A DNA stretch of 64,000 nucleotides from an uncultured bacterium (GCA_903825255.1 CAIJZZ010000030.1:25290-89289); one strand, 5' to 3'. Positions 28,918-39,190 are shown, numbered from the stretch's first letter. Numbers and translations are program-made. Notes: generated by a model not told the origin, from the letters alone.

Positions 28918-30309
28918 TTAAAATTCATCTAACTCATCTTTAAGTTTAGAAGGGGAAAATTCACTCAAACTACTTTTTTCTAAGTTTAAGAAAGTAGTAG
29001 TTTTTTCATCAAAGTAAAGATCCACTTTGCCGGTCGGTCCGTTACGGTGTTTTTCTATTAATATTTCAGCAATATTAGTTTTTTCTGATTCATCTTTTCC
29101 TTTATCTTCTCTATGTATAAACATCACGACATCCGCATCTTGTTCAATAGAGCCTGAATCACGGAGGTCAGATAGTCTTGGCTTACCTCCGCGAGCCTCT
29201 ACTGCACGAGAAAGCTGTGAAAGAGCTAAAACTGGTACATCTAGTTCTTTTGCTAAACTCTTTAAGGACCTAGAAATTTCTGTCACTTGATTGACCATAG
29301 AATCATAATTTTTAGAAGTAGTCATGAGTTGTAAGTAATCGACTACAATTAAGTCCAATCCTTTTTCTGCTTTGAGTCGGCGAGAAACGGCTTTCATTCG
29401 GACGATTGAATTACCTGGTTGATCATCAATATAAATTCTTGCTTTAGATAGTTTATCTAACGAGTCTCGAAGCTGAGAGAATTCTTTATCAGCGGAAAGA
29501 CGACCAGTTCGTAGATTCCAAGCATTCACTCGTGATTCAGCGGAAAGCATACGGTCCACTAATTGTTGTGAAGACATTTCAAGTGAAAATATACCAACTG
29601 ATTTATTATGTAAAATTGCGGACATACGAGCGATATCTAGTGCGAGAGTGGTTTTACCCATTGAAGGTCTAGCAGCTAGAATAATTAAATCTGATTTTTG
29701 TAAGCCAGAGAGAATATTATCTAGATCTCTAAAACCAGTCGGTAGTCCGCGTAAAGCATCTTTATGTTCATGTAATTTTTCTAGTCGTTCCCAAGCTTCT
29801 GGTAGGGCGTCTTTCAAGCTTGTAAATTTTTGATTCTTTGGAGAAGAAACGACACTGAAAATCCTTTTTTCTGCTAAATCTAAAATATCATCCATGTGAT
29901 CATCTCCTTCTTCGAAAGCGAGTTCAGAGACATAGTCAGCGGCTTCAATCAAGCTTCTTAAAATATATTTTTTTTGTACTATTTCAGCATAATGTTTTAC
30001 GTTAGTAGAAGAGGGGACGATTGAGACGATCTCAGCTAGATATTTATTACCACCAATATTTTCTAGTAATTTTTGTTCACCTAGTTTAGTAGAAAGAGAA
30101 AGCATATCGATCGGTTCATTCTTCAAAAATAAATCAAGCATCGCTTGGAAAATTATTTTATGTTTTTCCGCATAAAAAGAATCTGGGTTAACCACATCTT
30201 CTATTTCATGGAGAGCGTCCTTGCGAAGCATAATAGAGCCCAGTACTGCTTTTTCTGAATCGATACTTTGAGGTGGCACGCGTAATTCATTTTTTCTTTT
30301 ATTTACCAT
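28918..30309 (-). CDS. dnaB: Replicative DNA helicase DnaB
   Basis: LIILAARPSMGKTTLALDIAR; VVDYLQLM; LKSLAKELDVPVLALSQLSRAVEARG. Confidence 0.97.
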   Translation of the reverse strand: MVNKRKNELRVPPQSIDSEKAVLGSIMLRKDALHEIEDVVNPDSFYAEKHKIIFQAMLDLFLKNEPIDMLSLSTKLGEQKLLENIGGNKYLAEIVSIVPSSTNVKHYAEIVQKKYILRSLIEAADYVSELAFEEGDDHMDDILDLAEKRIFSVVSSPKNQKFTSLKDALPEAWERLEKLHEHKDALRGLPTGFRDLDNILSGLQKSDLIILAARPSMGKTTLALDIARMSAILHNKSVGIFSLEMSSQQLVDRMLSAESRVNAWNLRTGRLSADKEFSQLRDSLDKLSKARIYIDDQPGNSIVRMKAVSRRLKAEKGLDLIVVDYLQLMTTSKNYDSMVNQVTEISRSLKSLAKELDVPVLALSQLSRAVEARGGKPRLSDLRDSGSIEQDADVVMFIHREDKGKDESEKTNIAEILIEKHRNGPTGKVDLYFDEKTTTFLNLEKSSLSEFSPSKLKDELDEF

Positions 30310-30401
30310 TACAGCTATTCTAGCACGATAGAAAAATTGTCAAAATTGAAAAGTTAGCAAAGATGTTATTAAAATGGGGAAAAATATGATAAAATATTTA
30401 T

Positions 30402-31478
30402 ATGTCTAAAAAGATATTATTATCAGGGGTGCAGCCGTCAGGCCGGCCACATATTGGGAACTATTTTGGGGCAATGAAGCAATTCGTTGACCTACAAGAT
30501 GATTATAAAGCCTATATTTTTATTGCTGACTATCATGCACTCCATTCATTACAGAATCCGAAAGAAATGAAGGAAAATATTATCAATATTTTACTTGATT
30601 ATTTAGCGATTGGTTTAGATCCTAAAAAAGTTACAATTTTTAAACAATCTGATATTTCTGAACATACTGAACTTGCTTGGATTTTTGATACGATTACCAC
30701 AATGCCGAAATTAATGGAAGCTCATGCTTTCAAGGCTCGTGTATCTAAGATTGGTGCAGATGATTTTTTAAAAAAAATGAACGAAAGTAATGTTGAAGAA
30801 GAAAAAGGATGGGAGACATATAAAGATTTTATTAATAGAGTCTTTAAAGATATTGACGTCGGAACTTTTAATTATCCTGTTTTAATGGCAGCTGATATTT
30901 TAATGTATGATGCTGATGTTGTTCCTGTGGGTGCTGATCAAAAACAACACGTAGAAATTGCACGTGACATAGCTAAAAAGTTTAATCATATTTTTGGCCA
31001 AACTTTTAAACTTCCGAAGGAAAAGATTGTTGAGGATGTTTTTACTGAAAAAGGTTCAATGATAGGAATAGATGGAAGAAAAATGAGTAAGAGTTATAAA
31101 AATACTATTCCGCTTTTTGCCTCTGACGAAGAAATTAAAAAAATTACTATGAGTATAGTAACTGATTCAGGTGAGGACGGTGCTATTAATGTTCGCCATA
31201 TTCATTATCCAATTCGTAAATTATTATATCCTAATGAATTAACAGGCGATTATTTTGATAAGCTTTATAGTGAAAATAAACGAAACTATAAAGCCCTTAA
31301 GGAAGCCTTGATTACAGATTTAATATCCTTTATTGCACCACTACGTGAACGTCGAAAGGAATTGGAAAAAGATATTCCGAAAGTATTGAAAATTCTAAAA
31401 GCCGGGGGTGAAGAAGCAAAAAAAATCGCTACCAAAAAAATGACTGAAGTACGGGAGAAAATCGGAGTGAATTTATAG
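30402..31478 (+). CDS. trpS: Tryptophanyl-tRNA synthetase
   Basis: SGVQPSGRPHIGNYFGAMKQ; GRKMSKSYKNTI. Confidence 0.96.
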   Translation: MSKKILLSGVQPSGRPHIGNYFGAMKQFVDLQDDYKAYIFIADYHALHSLQNPKEMKENIINILLDYLAIGLDPKKVTIFKQSDISEHTELAWIFDTITTMPKLMEAHAFKARVSKIGADDFLKKMNESNVEEEKGWETYKDFINRVFKDIDVGTFNYPVLMAADILMYDADVVPVGADQKQHVEIARDIAKKFNHIFGQTFKLPKEKIVEDVFTEKGSMIGIDGRKMSKSYKNTIPLFASDEEIKKITMSIVTDSGEDGAINVRHIHYPIRKLLYPNELTGDYFDKLYSENKRNYKALKEALITDLISFIAPLRERRKELEKDIPKVLKILKAGGEEAKKIATKKMTEVREKIGVNL

Positions 31479-31493
31479 TACCAAAATGCTTTT

Positions 31494-31523
31494 TGACACT
31501 AATTTGACAAAGTGTCATTTTTT
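31494..31523 (+). terminator. Intrinsic terminator after trpS
   Basis: TGACACT-aatttgacaa-AGTGTCA-TTTTTT. Confidence 0.75.
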
Positions 31524-31601
31524 ATATATTATGTGGGTGGAAAATAATTTTTTTGTTTTACTTGAAATTTTAATAGTTTAAACTTTATACTAAATAAATC
31601 T

Positions 31602-32540
31602 ATGAAAAACTTTGCTATCTTATCGGGTTCAGATCCAAACTCAAAAAAATTTGCAAAAAAAATTGCAAAAATTCTTAAGACCAGTGTTACTTATGTTAAA
31701 ATGACTGATTTCTCTGATGGAGAATTTAAGCCAAAAATAACAAAAAGTGTACGTGGAAAAATTGTATTTATAGTACAATCCACAAACATTCCATTAAGAA
31801 ATTTATTTGAAATACTTTTATTGGGAGATGCATGCATGAGGGCATCTGCTTTATCTATTATTGCCGTAATACCATATTATGGTTTTGCTAGGCAGGACAG
31901 AAAAGATGAAGCAAGAGTCCCTATTACTGCAAAAGTAATAGCAAATTTGCTTCAAGCTACATTTTTTAACAGAGTAATCTGTATGGATTTACACTCAGAT
32001 CAAATTCAAGGATTTTTTAATATTCCAGTGGATCACTTATACGCATCAAGCGTTTTTGTGAAATATATTAAAAAACTTAAATTAAAGAATCTAATTATGG
32101 CTTCTGCTGACGCTGGTGGTGCAAAGCGAGCTGGGAGTTATGCAAAATTTCTTAACACAGATTTTGTTATCTGTCATAAGCAAAGAAGTGGACCCAATAA
32201 AGTTGAGAAAATAATTATTATTGGAGACGTAAAAGGGAAGGACGTTGTTTTTATTGACGATCTTGCTGATACAACAAATACTATAATAAAAGCTACAGAA
32301 GAAGCCTATGCACAGGGAGCAAATAGTGTGAGGGCATTATGTTCACATCCTGTTTTGTCTGGAGGAGCTTATTCTAAAATTGAAAAAAGTCAGTTAGTAG
32401 AATTTATTGTAACTACAACACTTCCTTTAAAAGAAAATATTAAAAAAATCAATGTACTTTCGGTTGAGGAAGAATTTGCTCATGCAATTAGTTGTGTAGT
32501 GAATAATAGATCAATAAGTTCAAGGTATAAAGTTTCCTAA
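31602..32540 (+). CDS. prs: Ribose-phosphate pyrophosphokinase (Bacteroidota-like)
   Basis: FSDGEFKPKI; VIPYYGFARQDRKDEARVPI; MDLHSDQIQGFFNIPVDHL. Confidence 0.9.
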   Translation: MKNFAILSGSDPNSKKFAKKIAKILKTSVTYVKMTDFSDGEFKPKITKSVRGKIVFIVQSTNIPLRNLFEILLLGDACMRASALSIIAVIPYYGFARQDRKDEARVPITAKVIANLLQATFFNRVICMDLHSDQIQGFFNIPVDHLYASSVFVKYIKKLKLKNLIMASADAGGAKRAGSYAKFLNTDFVICHKQRSGPNKVEKIIIIGDVKGKDVVFIDDLADTTNTIIKATEEAYAQGANSVRALCSHPVLSGGAYSKIEKSQLVEFIVTTTLPLKENIKKINVLSVEEEFAHAISCVVNNRSISSRYKVS

Positions 32541-32560
32541 AAGATTGTTTTTAAAATAAT

Positions 32561-32598
32561 AAGAGCATCAATAGTTAATGTTGACGCTCTTTTTTTAT
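32561..32598 (+). terminator. Intrinsic terminator after prs
   Basis: AAGAGCaTCAA..TTGAcGCTCTTTTTTT. Confidence 0.8.
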
Positions 32599-32624
32599 TG
32601 CCAATTTTATGATATATTTTAAGA

Positions 32625-33965
32625 ATGCAAAACAGAATTTATATTAAAGACTTAAAAGATAATATTGGCAAAGAAATTATTATTGCCGGCTGGGTGGATG
32701 TGCGTCGTGATCAAGGTAAGATGGTCTTCTTTGATATGCGGGATGTGACAGGAAAGGTTCAATGCGTGGCTTTGCCGATGCATGAACAAGCGACCGATCA
32801 AGCAAAATTAATTCGTCCAGAATGGGTTTTAAAAATTAGTGGAATGGTAAATAAAAGACCAGAAAAAAATATTAAGGCTGGTGTTTTAAATGGTGAGGTT
32901 GAGCTCGAAGTAAAATATATTGAAGTCTTAAATGAAGCCAGAGAATTACCATTTGCAAATGATGCAGAATTAAATATTGATACACTTTTGGATTATCGAC
33001 CGCTCACTTTACGCCGCGCCCGAGAAGAAGCAATTTTTAAAGTGCAAAGTGTCATTTTAAGTTCTTTCAAGGATTTTTTAAATAGTGAAGGTTTTACAGA
33101 ATTTCGTGCTCCTTCGCTCGTGGGTGGAGATGCGGAGGGTGGTACAGAAGTTTTTAAAGTTCCATATTTTTATGATCAGACTGCTTACCTTGCCACGAGT
33201 CCGCAACTTTATAAACAAATGATGGTAGGAGTCTTTGAAAGAGTTTTCACCGTGGTCAATGTCTTTCGGGCTGAGAAACATTCTACGACAAGACATTTAA
33301 ATGAATATACATCACTCGATTTAGAAATGGGCTTTATTGAAGGTCCGGAAGATGTGATGAAATTAGAAAGTCGTTTATTAAAATATGTTACCGAAAAATT
33401 AAAAGAAAAATGTACGCATGAATTTAAATTATTAAATGTAGAATTTCCATTAATACCAGATGGGGAAATGTTCCCAAGTATGAAGCTGACCGATGCACAG
33501 AAATTAATTTCTGATTCAACCGGGGTAGATTGTACACAAGAGCCTGATCTAGAACCCGAACACGAACGCTGGCTTTCGGAATATGCTAAAAAAGAATTTA
33601 ATTCTGATTTTATTTTTATTACCAACTATCCTAGGACTAAAAGGCCATTTTACGCGATGGATGATGAAAAATTAGAAGGTAGAACTAAATGTTACGATTT
33701 ATTGTTTAAAGGCCTTGAATTGCTTTCTGGTAGCCAACGAGAGCATCGTTATGATGTTTTAATAGATAAAATGAAATGGAAAGGTTTGAATCCAGAAAAA
33801 TTTAGTTTTTATTTACAGGCCTTTAAATATGGTATGCCTCCACATGGTGGACTCGCTATGGGCCTCGAACGTTTGACGGCTCGATTCTTGAATATCCCAA
33901 ACATTAAAGAAGCGACACTTTTCCCTCGTGATATCAATCGTATTGATAAAAGGCTTTCGGAATAA
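32625..33965 (+). CDS. aspS: Aspartyl-tRNA synthetase (short, archaeal/eukaryal-like type)
   Basis: 446 aa; LVGGDAEGGTEVFKVPYFYDQTAYLATSPQLYKQMMVGVFERVFTVVNVFRAEKHSTTRHLNEYTSLDLEMGF. Confidence 0.9.
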   Translation: MQNRIYIKDLKDNIGKEIIIAGWVDVRRDQGKMVFFDMRDVTGKVQCVALPMHEQATDQAKLIRPEWVLKISGMVNKRPEKNIKAGVLNGEVELEVKYIEVLNEARELPFANDAELNIDTLLDYRPLTLRRAREEAIFKVQSVILSSFKDFLNSEGFTEFRAPSLVGGDAEGGTEVFKVPYFYDQTAYLATSPQLYKQMMVGVFERVFTVVNVFRAEKHSTTRHLNEYTSLDLEMGFIEGPEDVMKLESRLLKYVTEKLKEKCTHEFKLLNVEFPLIPDGEMFPSMKLTDAQKLISDSTGVDCTQEPDLEPEHERWLSEYAKKEFNSDFIFITNYPRTKRPFYAMDDEKLEGRTKCYDLLFKGLELLSGSQREHRYDVLIDKMKWKGLNPEKFSFYLQAFKYGMPPHGGLAMGLERLTARFLNIPNIKEATLFPRDINRIDKRLSE

Positions 33966-33968
33966 ATT

Positions 33969-34664
33969 ATGGAATTAAAAAATAAAATTGTTGTTATAAC
34001 AGGAGGAAGTAAAGGCCTTGGAAAGTTCTTAGCAATTTTGTTTTTAAAAGAAGGTTCTACTGTGATTATTTCTTCACATGATAAAAATGAGTTAGAAAAA
34101 ACAGCTCAAGAGATAAACGCTATAGCTATAGTCGCAGATGTTACTAAAGAAAATGAAGTTCAAAATCTAGCAAAAAAAGTTATGATTGATTTTGGCAAAA
34201 TAGATATTTGGGTAAATAATGCTGGAATTTTATTTAAATTTCCAAAAGGAGAATTAATTGATATAGAAAAAGTTCATAAAATATTTGATGTAAATTTTTT
34301 AGGTACAGTTTTTGGTTGTAGGGCTGCGTTGGAAAATATGAAAAATAATGATAGCGGACTTATTTTAAATATAGTTTCAAAAGCAGCTATCGATGCAACT
34401 CGAGCTGTAAATTTTAAAATTTATGTTGCAAGTAAGTGGGCAGTAAGAGGATTTATGCAAGCATTTAAATTTGAAAATATTGGTTCTAAATTAAAAATTG
34501 TTTCAGTTTATCCAGGTGGAATTATGACAGATCTTTGGAAAGGTTTGGATATTAAAGATTTTGATAGATATTTAAAACCTGAAAATGTAGCAGAAGAAAT
34601 TATTGAAAATCTAAAAAAAGAAAATCCCGAAGAAGAACAGGTGATAAAAAGAACCATAATCTAA
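33969..34664 (+). CDS. Short-chain dehydrogenase/reductase
   Basis: VVITGGSKGLGK; NNAGIL; YVASKWAVRGF. Confidence 0.92.
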   Translation: MELKNKIVVITGGSKGLGKFLAILFLKEGSTVIISSHDKNELEKTAQEINAIAIVADVTKENEVQNLAKKVMIDFGKIDIWVNNAGILFKFPKGELIDIEKVHKIFDVNFLGTVFGCRAALENMKNNDSGLILNIVSKAAIDATRAVNFKIYVASKWAVRGFMQAFKFENIGSKLKIVSVYPGGIMTDLWKGLDIKDFDRYLKPENVAEEIIENLKKENPEEEQVIKRTII

Positions 34665-34668
34665 ATCA

Positions 34669-35022
34669 ATGTATACGATTAAAGGTAAAGTAATCAAGGG
34701 TGATGGATATGGTAGAAAGATTGGTTATCCTACAATAAATCTAGATAGAAAATATTTTTTAAGAATGAAAGATAAAACACCTTTTGGTGTGTATAGTGGT
34801 GTTGTATTTTTAAAAAATAAAAAATATAAAGCTGGAATAATCATTGGTCCACTTGATAAAAAAAGCTTGCCGAAAATAGAAGCACATTTAATTAACTTTA
34901 ATAAAAATATTTATGGTGAAAAAGTTACGCTTGAAATTCATAAATTTATTAGAAAGTTTAAAGAATTTAAAACAGAAAAAGAATTAATTTTACAAATAAA
35001 AAAAGATTTAAAAAAATGTTAG
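34669..35022 (+). CDS. Standalone riboflavin kinase domain protein
   Basis: GKVIKGDGYGRKIGYPTINLD..TPFGVYSGVV; lacks the FAD synthetase half. Confidence 0.8.
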   Translation: MYTIKGKVIKGDGYGRKIGYPTINLDRKYFLRMKDKTPFGVYSGVVFLKNKKYKAGIIIGPLDKKSLPKIEAHLINFNKNIYGEKVTLEIHKFIRKFKEFKTEKELILQIKKDLKKC

Positions 35023-35936
35023 AAAAAATAAAAGAAAAAAAATCATATTGGGGGCCTATTTTAATAATTATTGCCGCATTACTCTGGGCATTTGATGGAG
35101 TCATCCGTCGGAATTTATATTCACTTCCACCGATTACGATAATTTTCTTTGAGCATTTAATCGGACTTGTAATATTATTTCCATTTGTAGCTAAATATGT
35201 TTTTAAAACACATTTTACGAAACATGAATGGTTTTTAATAATTTTAATTTCTGTTTTGAGTGGACTTTTAGGAACACTCTGGTTTACCACGGCTCTTTTA
35301 AAAGTACACTTTATTTCTTTTTCTGTAGTATTTCTTTTACAAAAACTTCAACCAATATTTGCGATAGGTACAGCCTCTATATTCTTAAAAGAAAAATTTG
35401 ATAAAAGATATATTGTTTGGGCTGTTGTAGCGCTTCTATCAGCTTATTTTGTTACATTTAAAGATGGCTTAGTTGATTTTAAAACCGGTGAGGGGACTAT
35501 TATAGCAGCACTTTATGCATTTGGAGCGGCTGTGGCCTGGGGATCTTCCACGACATTTTCGAAAATGCTTTTGAATAAAGTTCGAGCGGAAGTCAGTACC
35601 TTTTACCGTTTTTTGTTTACCGTTTTAATTGCTTTGCCAATATTATTGATATTTGGTTACGGTTCAAGTTTAAATACGATTACATTAGTTCAAGCAGGGT
35701 ATTTTATACTTATTGCTGTTTCGACAGGCATGGTAGCATTATTGATTTATTATAAAGGATTAGCTAAAACACCTGTACATATTTCTACGATTTTAGAATT
35801 GACTTTCCCTTTTATTGCAATTTTTGTAGATATGAAGTTATATCATACAAGATTATCTGTGATGCAGTGGATAGCTTCCCTTGTACTTGTCTTTAGTATT
35901 TACAAAATTGCTCAATTGCGTGGAGCTAATGTATAA
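35016..35936 (+). CDS. EamA/DMT family transporter
   Basis: Ten-TM hydrophobic profile; IIAALLWAFDGVIRRNLY. Confidence 0.88.
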   Translation: MLEKIKEKKSYWGPILIIIAALLWAFDGVIRRNLYSLPPITIIFFEHLIGLVILFPFVAKYVFKTHFTKHEWFLIILISVLSGLLGTLWFTTALLKVHFISFSVVFLLQKLQPIFAIGTASIFLKEKFDKRYIVWAVVALLSAYFVTFKDGLVDFKTGEGTIIAALYAFGAAVAWGSSTTFSKMLLNKVRAEVSTFYRFLFTVLIALPILLIFGYGSSLNTITLVQAGYFILIAVSTGMVALLIYYKGLAKTPVHISTILELTFPFIAIFVDMKLYHTRLSVMQWIASLVLVFSIYKIAQLRGANV

Positions 35937-35978
35937 GATATATTGGTCAGTGTTAATTAATAGTAAAATATACAAATT

Positions 35979-36269
35979 ATGAAAGACATTAAACGATTTG
36001 ATAAAGTTACAGCTTTAAAATACAACAAACAAATTTCTGGTTGGAATCTTGATGAAAAATATAAAACCATTTCCCACGAATTTAACTTTAAAGATTTTAA
36101 AGGTTCAATAAATTTTGTAAAAAAAGTAGCCAAAATAGCTGAGAGGGAAGATCATCATCCTGACATTCATATTTTTTACAATAAAGTTTTAATTGAGCTT
36201 TCTACTCATTCTCTAGGTGGGCTATCTGCTAAAGATTTCTTAGTTGCTTCACAAATAGATACAGTTTAA
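35979..36269 (+). CDS. 4a-hydroxytetrahydrobiopterin dehydratase (PCD/DCoH)
   Basis: FVKKVAKIAEREDHHPDIHIFYNKVLIELSTHSLGGLSAKDFLVA. Confidence 0.88.
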   Translation: MKDIKRFDKVTALKYNKQISGWNLDEKYKTISHEFNFKDFKGSINFVKKVAKIAEREDHHPDIHIFYNKVLIELSTHSLGGLSAKDFLVASQIDTV

Positions 36270-36848
36270 TTAGCCTACAAATTTTCCTTTAAAAATTATT
36301 TCAGAAAGAGGTTTGCGATCGTTCGGTGTTTCTCCAGCTCGCATATTTTCTGGAAGGTCTTCAATTTTACCGTGTTTACCTACGGCTATTGCCATTTCAA
36401 CTTTATATTCATCAGGAATATTGAGCTCTGTTTTTGCTCTTTCATAATCAAAGCCTGACATACCATGGGCAATAATATCCATATCTGTTGCCTGTAAGGC
36501 TAGATTTTCCCAAGCTGCACCTGTGTCTGAAGAATGAGTATTATATTCATGACCGTCGCCACGAATTTTGGAAATGACTATTATTAAGACACTAGCTTTT
36601 GCACACCAGACTTGATTCCAATCTGATAATAAAGAAATAAATTTTTTAAAATCCTCGGTACCATTTTCAGCATAGATAAATCTCCAAGGTTGGATATTAA
36701 AAGCAGAAGGCGCCCAGCGAGCAGCATCAAAAAGGGTCATGAGTTCTTCCTCGGATATAGTCTCCCCAGACATGGCCCGAGGAGAATAACGTTTTAAAAA
36801 TACATCATCAATTGGATAATTAGTATTTCTATTATTTAATATTTTCAT
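36270..36848 (-). CDS. Nitroreductase family protein
   Basis: RYSPRAMSGETISEEELMTLFDAARWAPSAFNIQPWRFIYA; start reassigned to 36848. Confidence 0.92.
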   Translation of the reverse strand: MKILNNRNTNYPIDDVFLKRYSPRAMSGETISEEELMTLFDAARWAPSAFNIQPWRFIYAENGTEDFKKFISLLSDWNQVWCAKASVLIIVISKIRGDGHEYNTHSSDTGAAWENLALQATDMDIIAHGMSGFDYERAKTELNIPDEYKVEMAIAVGKHGKIEDLPENMRAGETPNDRKPLSEIIFKGKFVG

Positions 36849-36885
36849 GTTTTGATTATAACATTTTTTAGTGTAAAATAATAAT

Positions 36886-38295
36886 ATGAAAATAACATTT
36901 AAAAACAACATAAAAGATATAAAGGAGGAGATACTTTTTGTTTCAGTTGATCCTAAAAATAAGGATGAAATTATTAAAGAAAATGGTGTGAAAACTCTTT
37001 ATTTGAAATGCGATGAAACAATGAATTTAAGAAAACTTTATTTACTTATTCGTAAAATGGTAGTAATGGTAAAAGGTGTAAAAGCTGAAAAATTTGCTTT
37101 TGATTTTAACGATTTTAAATTTAAAGCTTTGAAAGTTTCAGACATTGAATTAGGTGAATTAATTGGAACTCAGCTCGATTTCGCCAATTATGAATTCAAT
37201 ATTTACAAAACAAAACCCAAAGAGGGTTTTCCGAATATTTCTGAAATTTTTATTTTAGGAACAGAAAAGCCTGCCCGAACTGCGAAGCAGGGCGCGGAAA
37301 TTCAAAATGCAATATTTAAAGGAAATATTATTACAGGAGAAGTGAACAAGACACGTACGCTTTCAAATATTCCGGGAGGAGATATGACACCAAAGATTTT
37401 AGCTGACAAAGCAAAAGTAGCAGTCAAAGGAATGCCAGTGAAAGTAACTGTGCTAGGAGAAAAAGAAATGGAAAAGCAAAAAATGCAAGCAATACTTTCT
37501 GTTGGTCGCGGATCGATTGAAGAGTCAAAATTTATTATTATGGAATACAGCGGAGGAAATAAAGGAGAGAAACCAATTGTACTTGTCGGCAAAGGTGTGA
37601 CTTTTGATACAGGTGGAATAAATTTAAAACCTTCATCGGCTTTACTTGGAATGAATATGGATATGTCCGGTGGTGCATCTGTAATCCATACTTTAGCACT
37701 TGTGGCAAAAATGAAATTAAAAAAGAATGTTGTAGGGCTTATTCCATCAGTTGAAAATATGGCTTCTGGTAATGCTTATCGTCCTGGGGATGTGATTCGT
37801 TCAATGTCTGGTCAAACTATTGAAGTTTTAAATACAGATGCTGAAGGGCGAGTGATTTTAGCTGATGCACTGACTTATGCTCAAAAATATAATCCTGAAG
37901 TTGTGATCGACGTGGCGACGTTGACTGGAGCGGCATGTGTGGCTTTGGGCGAACGGGCATCAGCTATTTTTACAGACAATGATCAGCTGGCAAAAAAATT
38001 AGAAGAAGTTGGTGAAAAAACAGGAGATTATGTCTGGCGATTACCTATGTGGGAGGAATATGAAAATGAAATAAAAGGGAGCTTAGGGGACTGGACCAAT
38101 GTACATAATAAAGATTCGCGTTACGGCGGGGCGACTTATGGTGCAATTTTTTTACATCAATTTATCAAAGGCTATAAATGGGCTCATATTGATATGGCTC
38201 CACGAATGACCGCTATGGCTGGAGAAAACCTCGCTTCAGGTGCATTAGGGACACCAGTAAGGCTATTATATAAGTTTATTGAAGAATATAAATAA
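36886..38295 (+). CDS. M17 leucyl aminopeptidase
   Basis: VGKGVTFDTGGINLKPS; NTDAEGRVILADALTYA. Confidence 0.94.
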   Translation: MKITFKNNIKDIKEEILFVSVDPKNKDEIIKENGVKTLYLKCDETMNLRKLYLLIRKMVVMVKGVKAEKFAFDFNDFKFKALKVSDIELGELIGTQLDFANYEFNIYKTKPKEGFPNISEIFILGTEKPARTAKQGAEIQNAIFKGNIITGEVNKTRTLSNIPGGDMTPKILADKAKVAVKGMPVKVTVLGEKEMEKQKMQAILSVGRGSIEESKFIIMEYSGGNKGEKPIVLVGKGVTFDTGGINLKPSSALLGMNMDMSGGASVIHTLALVAKMKLKKNVVGLIPSVENMASGNAYRPGDVIRSMSGQTIEVLNTDAEGRVILADALTYAQKYNPEVVIDVATLTGAACVALGERASAIFTDNDQLAKKLEEVGEKTGDYVWRLPMWEEYENEIKGSLGDWTNVHNKDSRYGGATYGAIFLHQFIKGYKWAHIDMAPRMTAMAGENLASGALGTPVRLLYKFIEEYK

Positions 38296-38301
38296 AAAAT
38301 T

Positions 38302-38580
38302 ATGAACAATGAAGTAGATTTATTAAGAAAAGTTGAAGAATTGACTGCCAAACTCAATCAAGTATTTGGTGAGAAAGGAAGACATTTTTTTGTTCGATAT
38401 CCTTTGACTTTTGCTATTTTGATTGTGTTTGGGGTAGTAATGGTGACTGAAGGGATAAAGCTTTGGCTTTTAGAAATCCCATTTTTTAAGGATAAACCAT
38501 ATATGATGCTTTTGGGTGGTTTATTGGTTCTAATAATTACTGGTAGTTTGTATAAAAAACTTAGAAAGATAAAAGAATAG
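38302..38580 (+). CDS. Small hypothetical membrane protein
   Basis: 92 aa, two TM segments, follows the M17 peptidase closely. Confidence 0.65.
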   Translation: MNNEVDLLRKVEELTAKLNQVFGEKGRHFFVRYPLTFAILIVFGVVMVTEGIKLWLLEIPFFKDKPYMMLLGGLLVLIITGSLYKKLRKIKE

Positions 38581-38586
38581 AATTGA

Positions 38587-38615
38587 TTGACATTTGGTTT
38601 AAATACTTCTAAAAT
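38587..38615 (+). promoter_or_regulatory. Sigma70-like promoter TTGACA-N17-TAAAAT
   Basis: Consensus -35, optimal spacing, upstream of 38662. Confidence 0.65.
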
Positions 38616-38661
38616 CAATTTTAGATATTTTTGATTTTTAACTTAAATAAATATATAAGCC

Positions 38662-39177
38662 ATGAATAGAATACCTATAACCCAGAAAATGTTCTTCGAA
38701 AGAATAGAAGAAGAAGAGTGGAATAAATTGATAAATGGTGAAATCAATGAAATTAGAATGACCGCCTTCATTCTAATAAATGAATTTGAAAGAAAAAAAG
38801 TCAATTTAGTAATTGAAAAAATTACCCCTCCAATTATTATAGATAATGAAGAAGAAAATATTGAAGATTTTATTGATGAAGAAGGTTCAGATATAACTGA
38901 TTTATTAATAAGTGATCAACAAAAAGAAGATTTCTTCACATTCATGAGAATACAAGATTGTAAGGAGAAAGATGAAAAAAAAACGTTATGGACTTTTACT
39001 GGATATATTTCTGAAGAAGATAATGAAAAAATACCTATTCATATTAATTTTTATCAAGAAATTAATATGATTTATTATGGTGTTATATTACCTTTACCAG
39101 AAAAAAATAATATAGTGCAGGTTCTAAATCAAGGAAAAACTAATTTTGATGTCAGTAATCTTTTGACTGAAAATTAA
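38662..39177 (+). CDS. Acidic hypothetical protein
   Basis: 171 aa ORF with its own promoter and terminator. Confidence 0.65.
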   Translation: MNRIPITQKMFFERIEEEEWNKLINGEINEIRMTAFILINEFERKKVNLVIEKITPPIIIDNEEENIEDFIDEEGSDITDLLISDQQKEDFFTFMRIQDCKEKDEKKTLWTFTGYISEEDNEKIPIHINFYQEINMIYYGVILPLPEKNNIVQVLNQGKTNFDVSNLLTEN

Positions 39178-39190
39178 TTTGTTAAAATAT

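Noticed and set aside
33209-33625. 138 aa minus-strand ORF inside aspS
   Set aside because: Antisense to a clear aminoacyl-tRNA synthetase.
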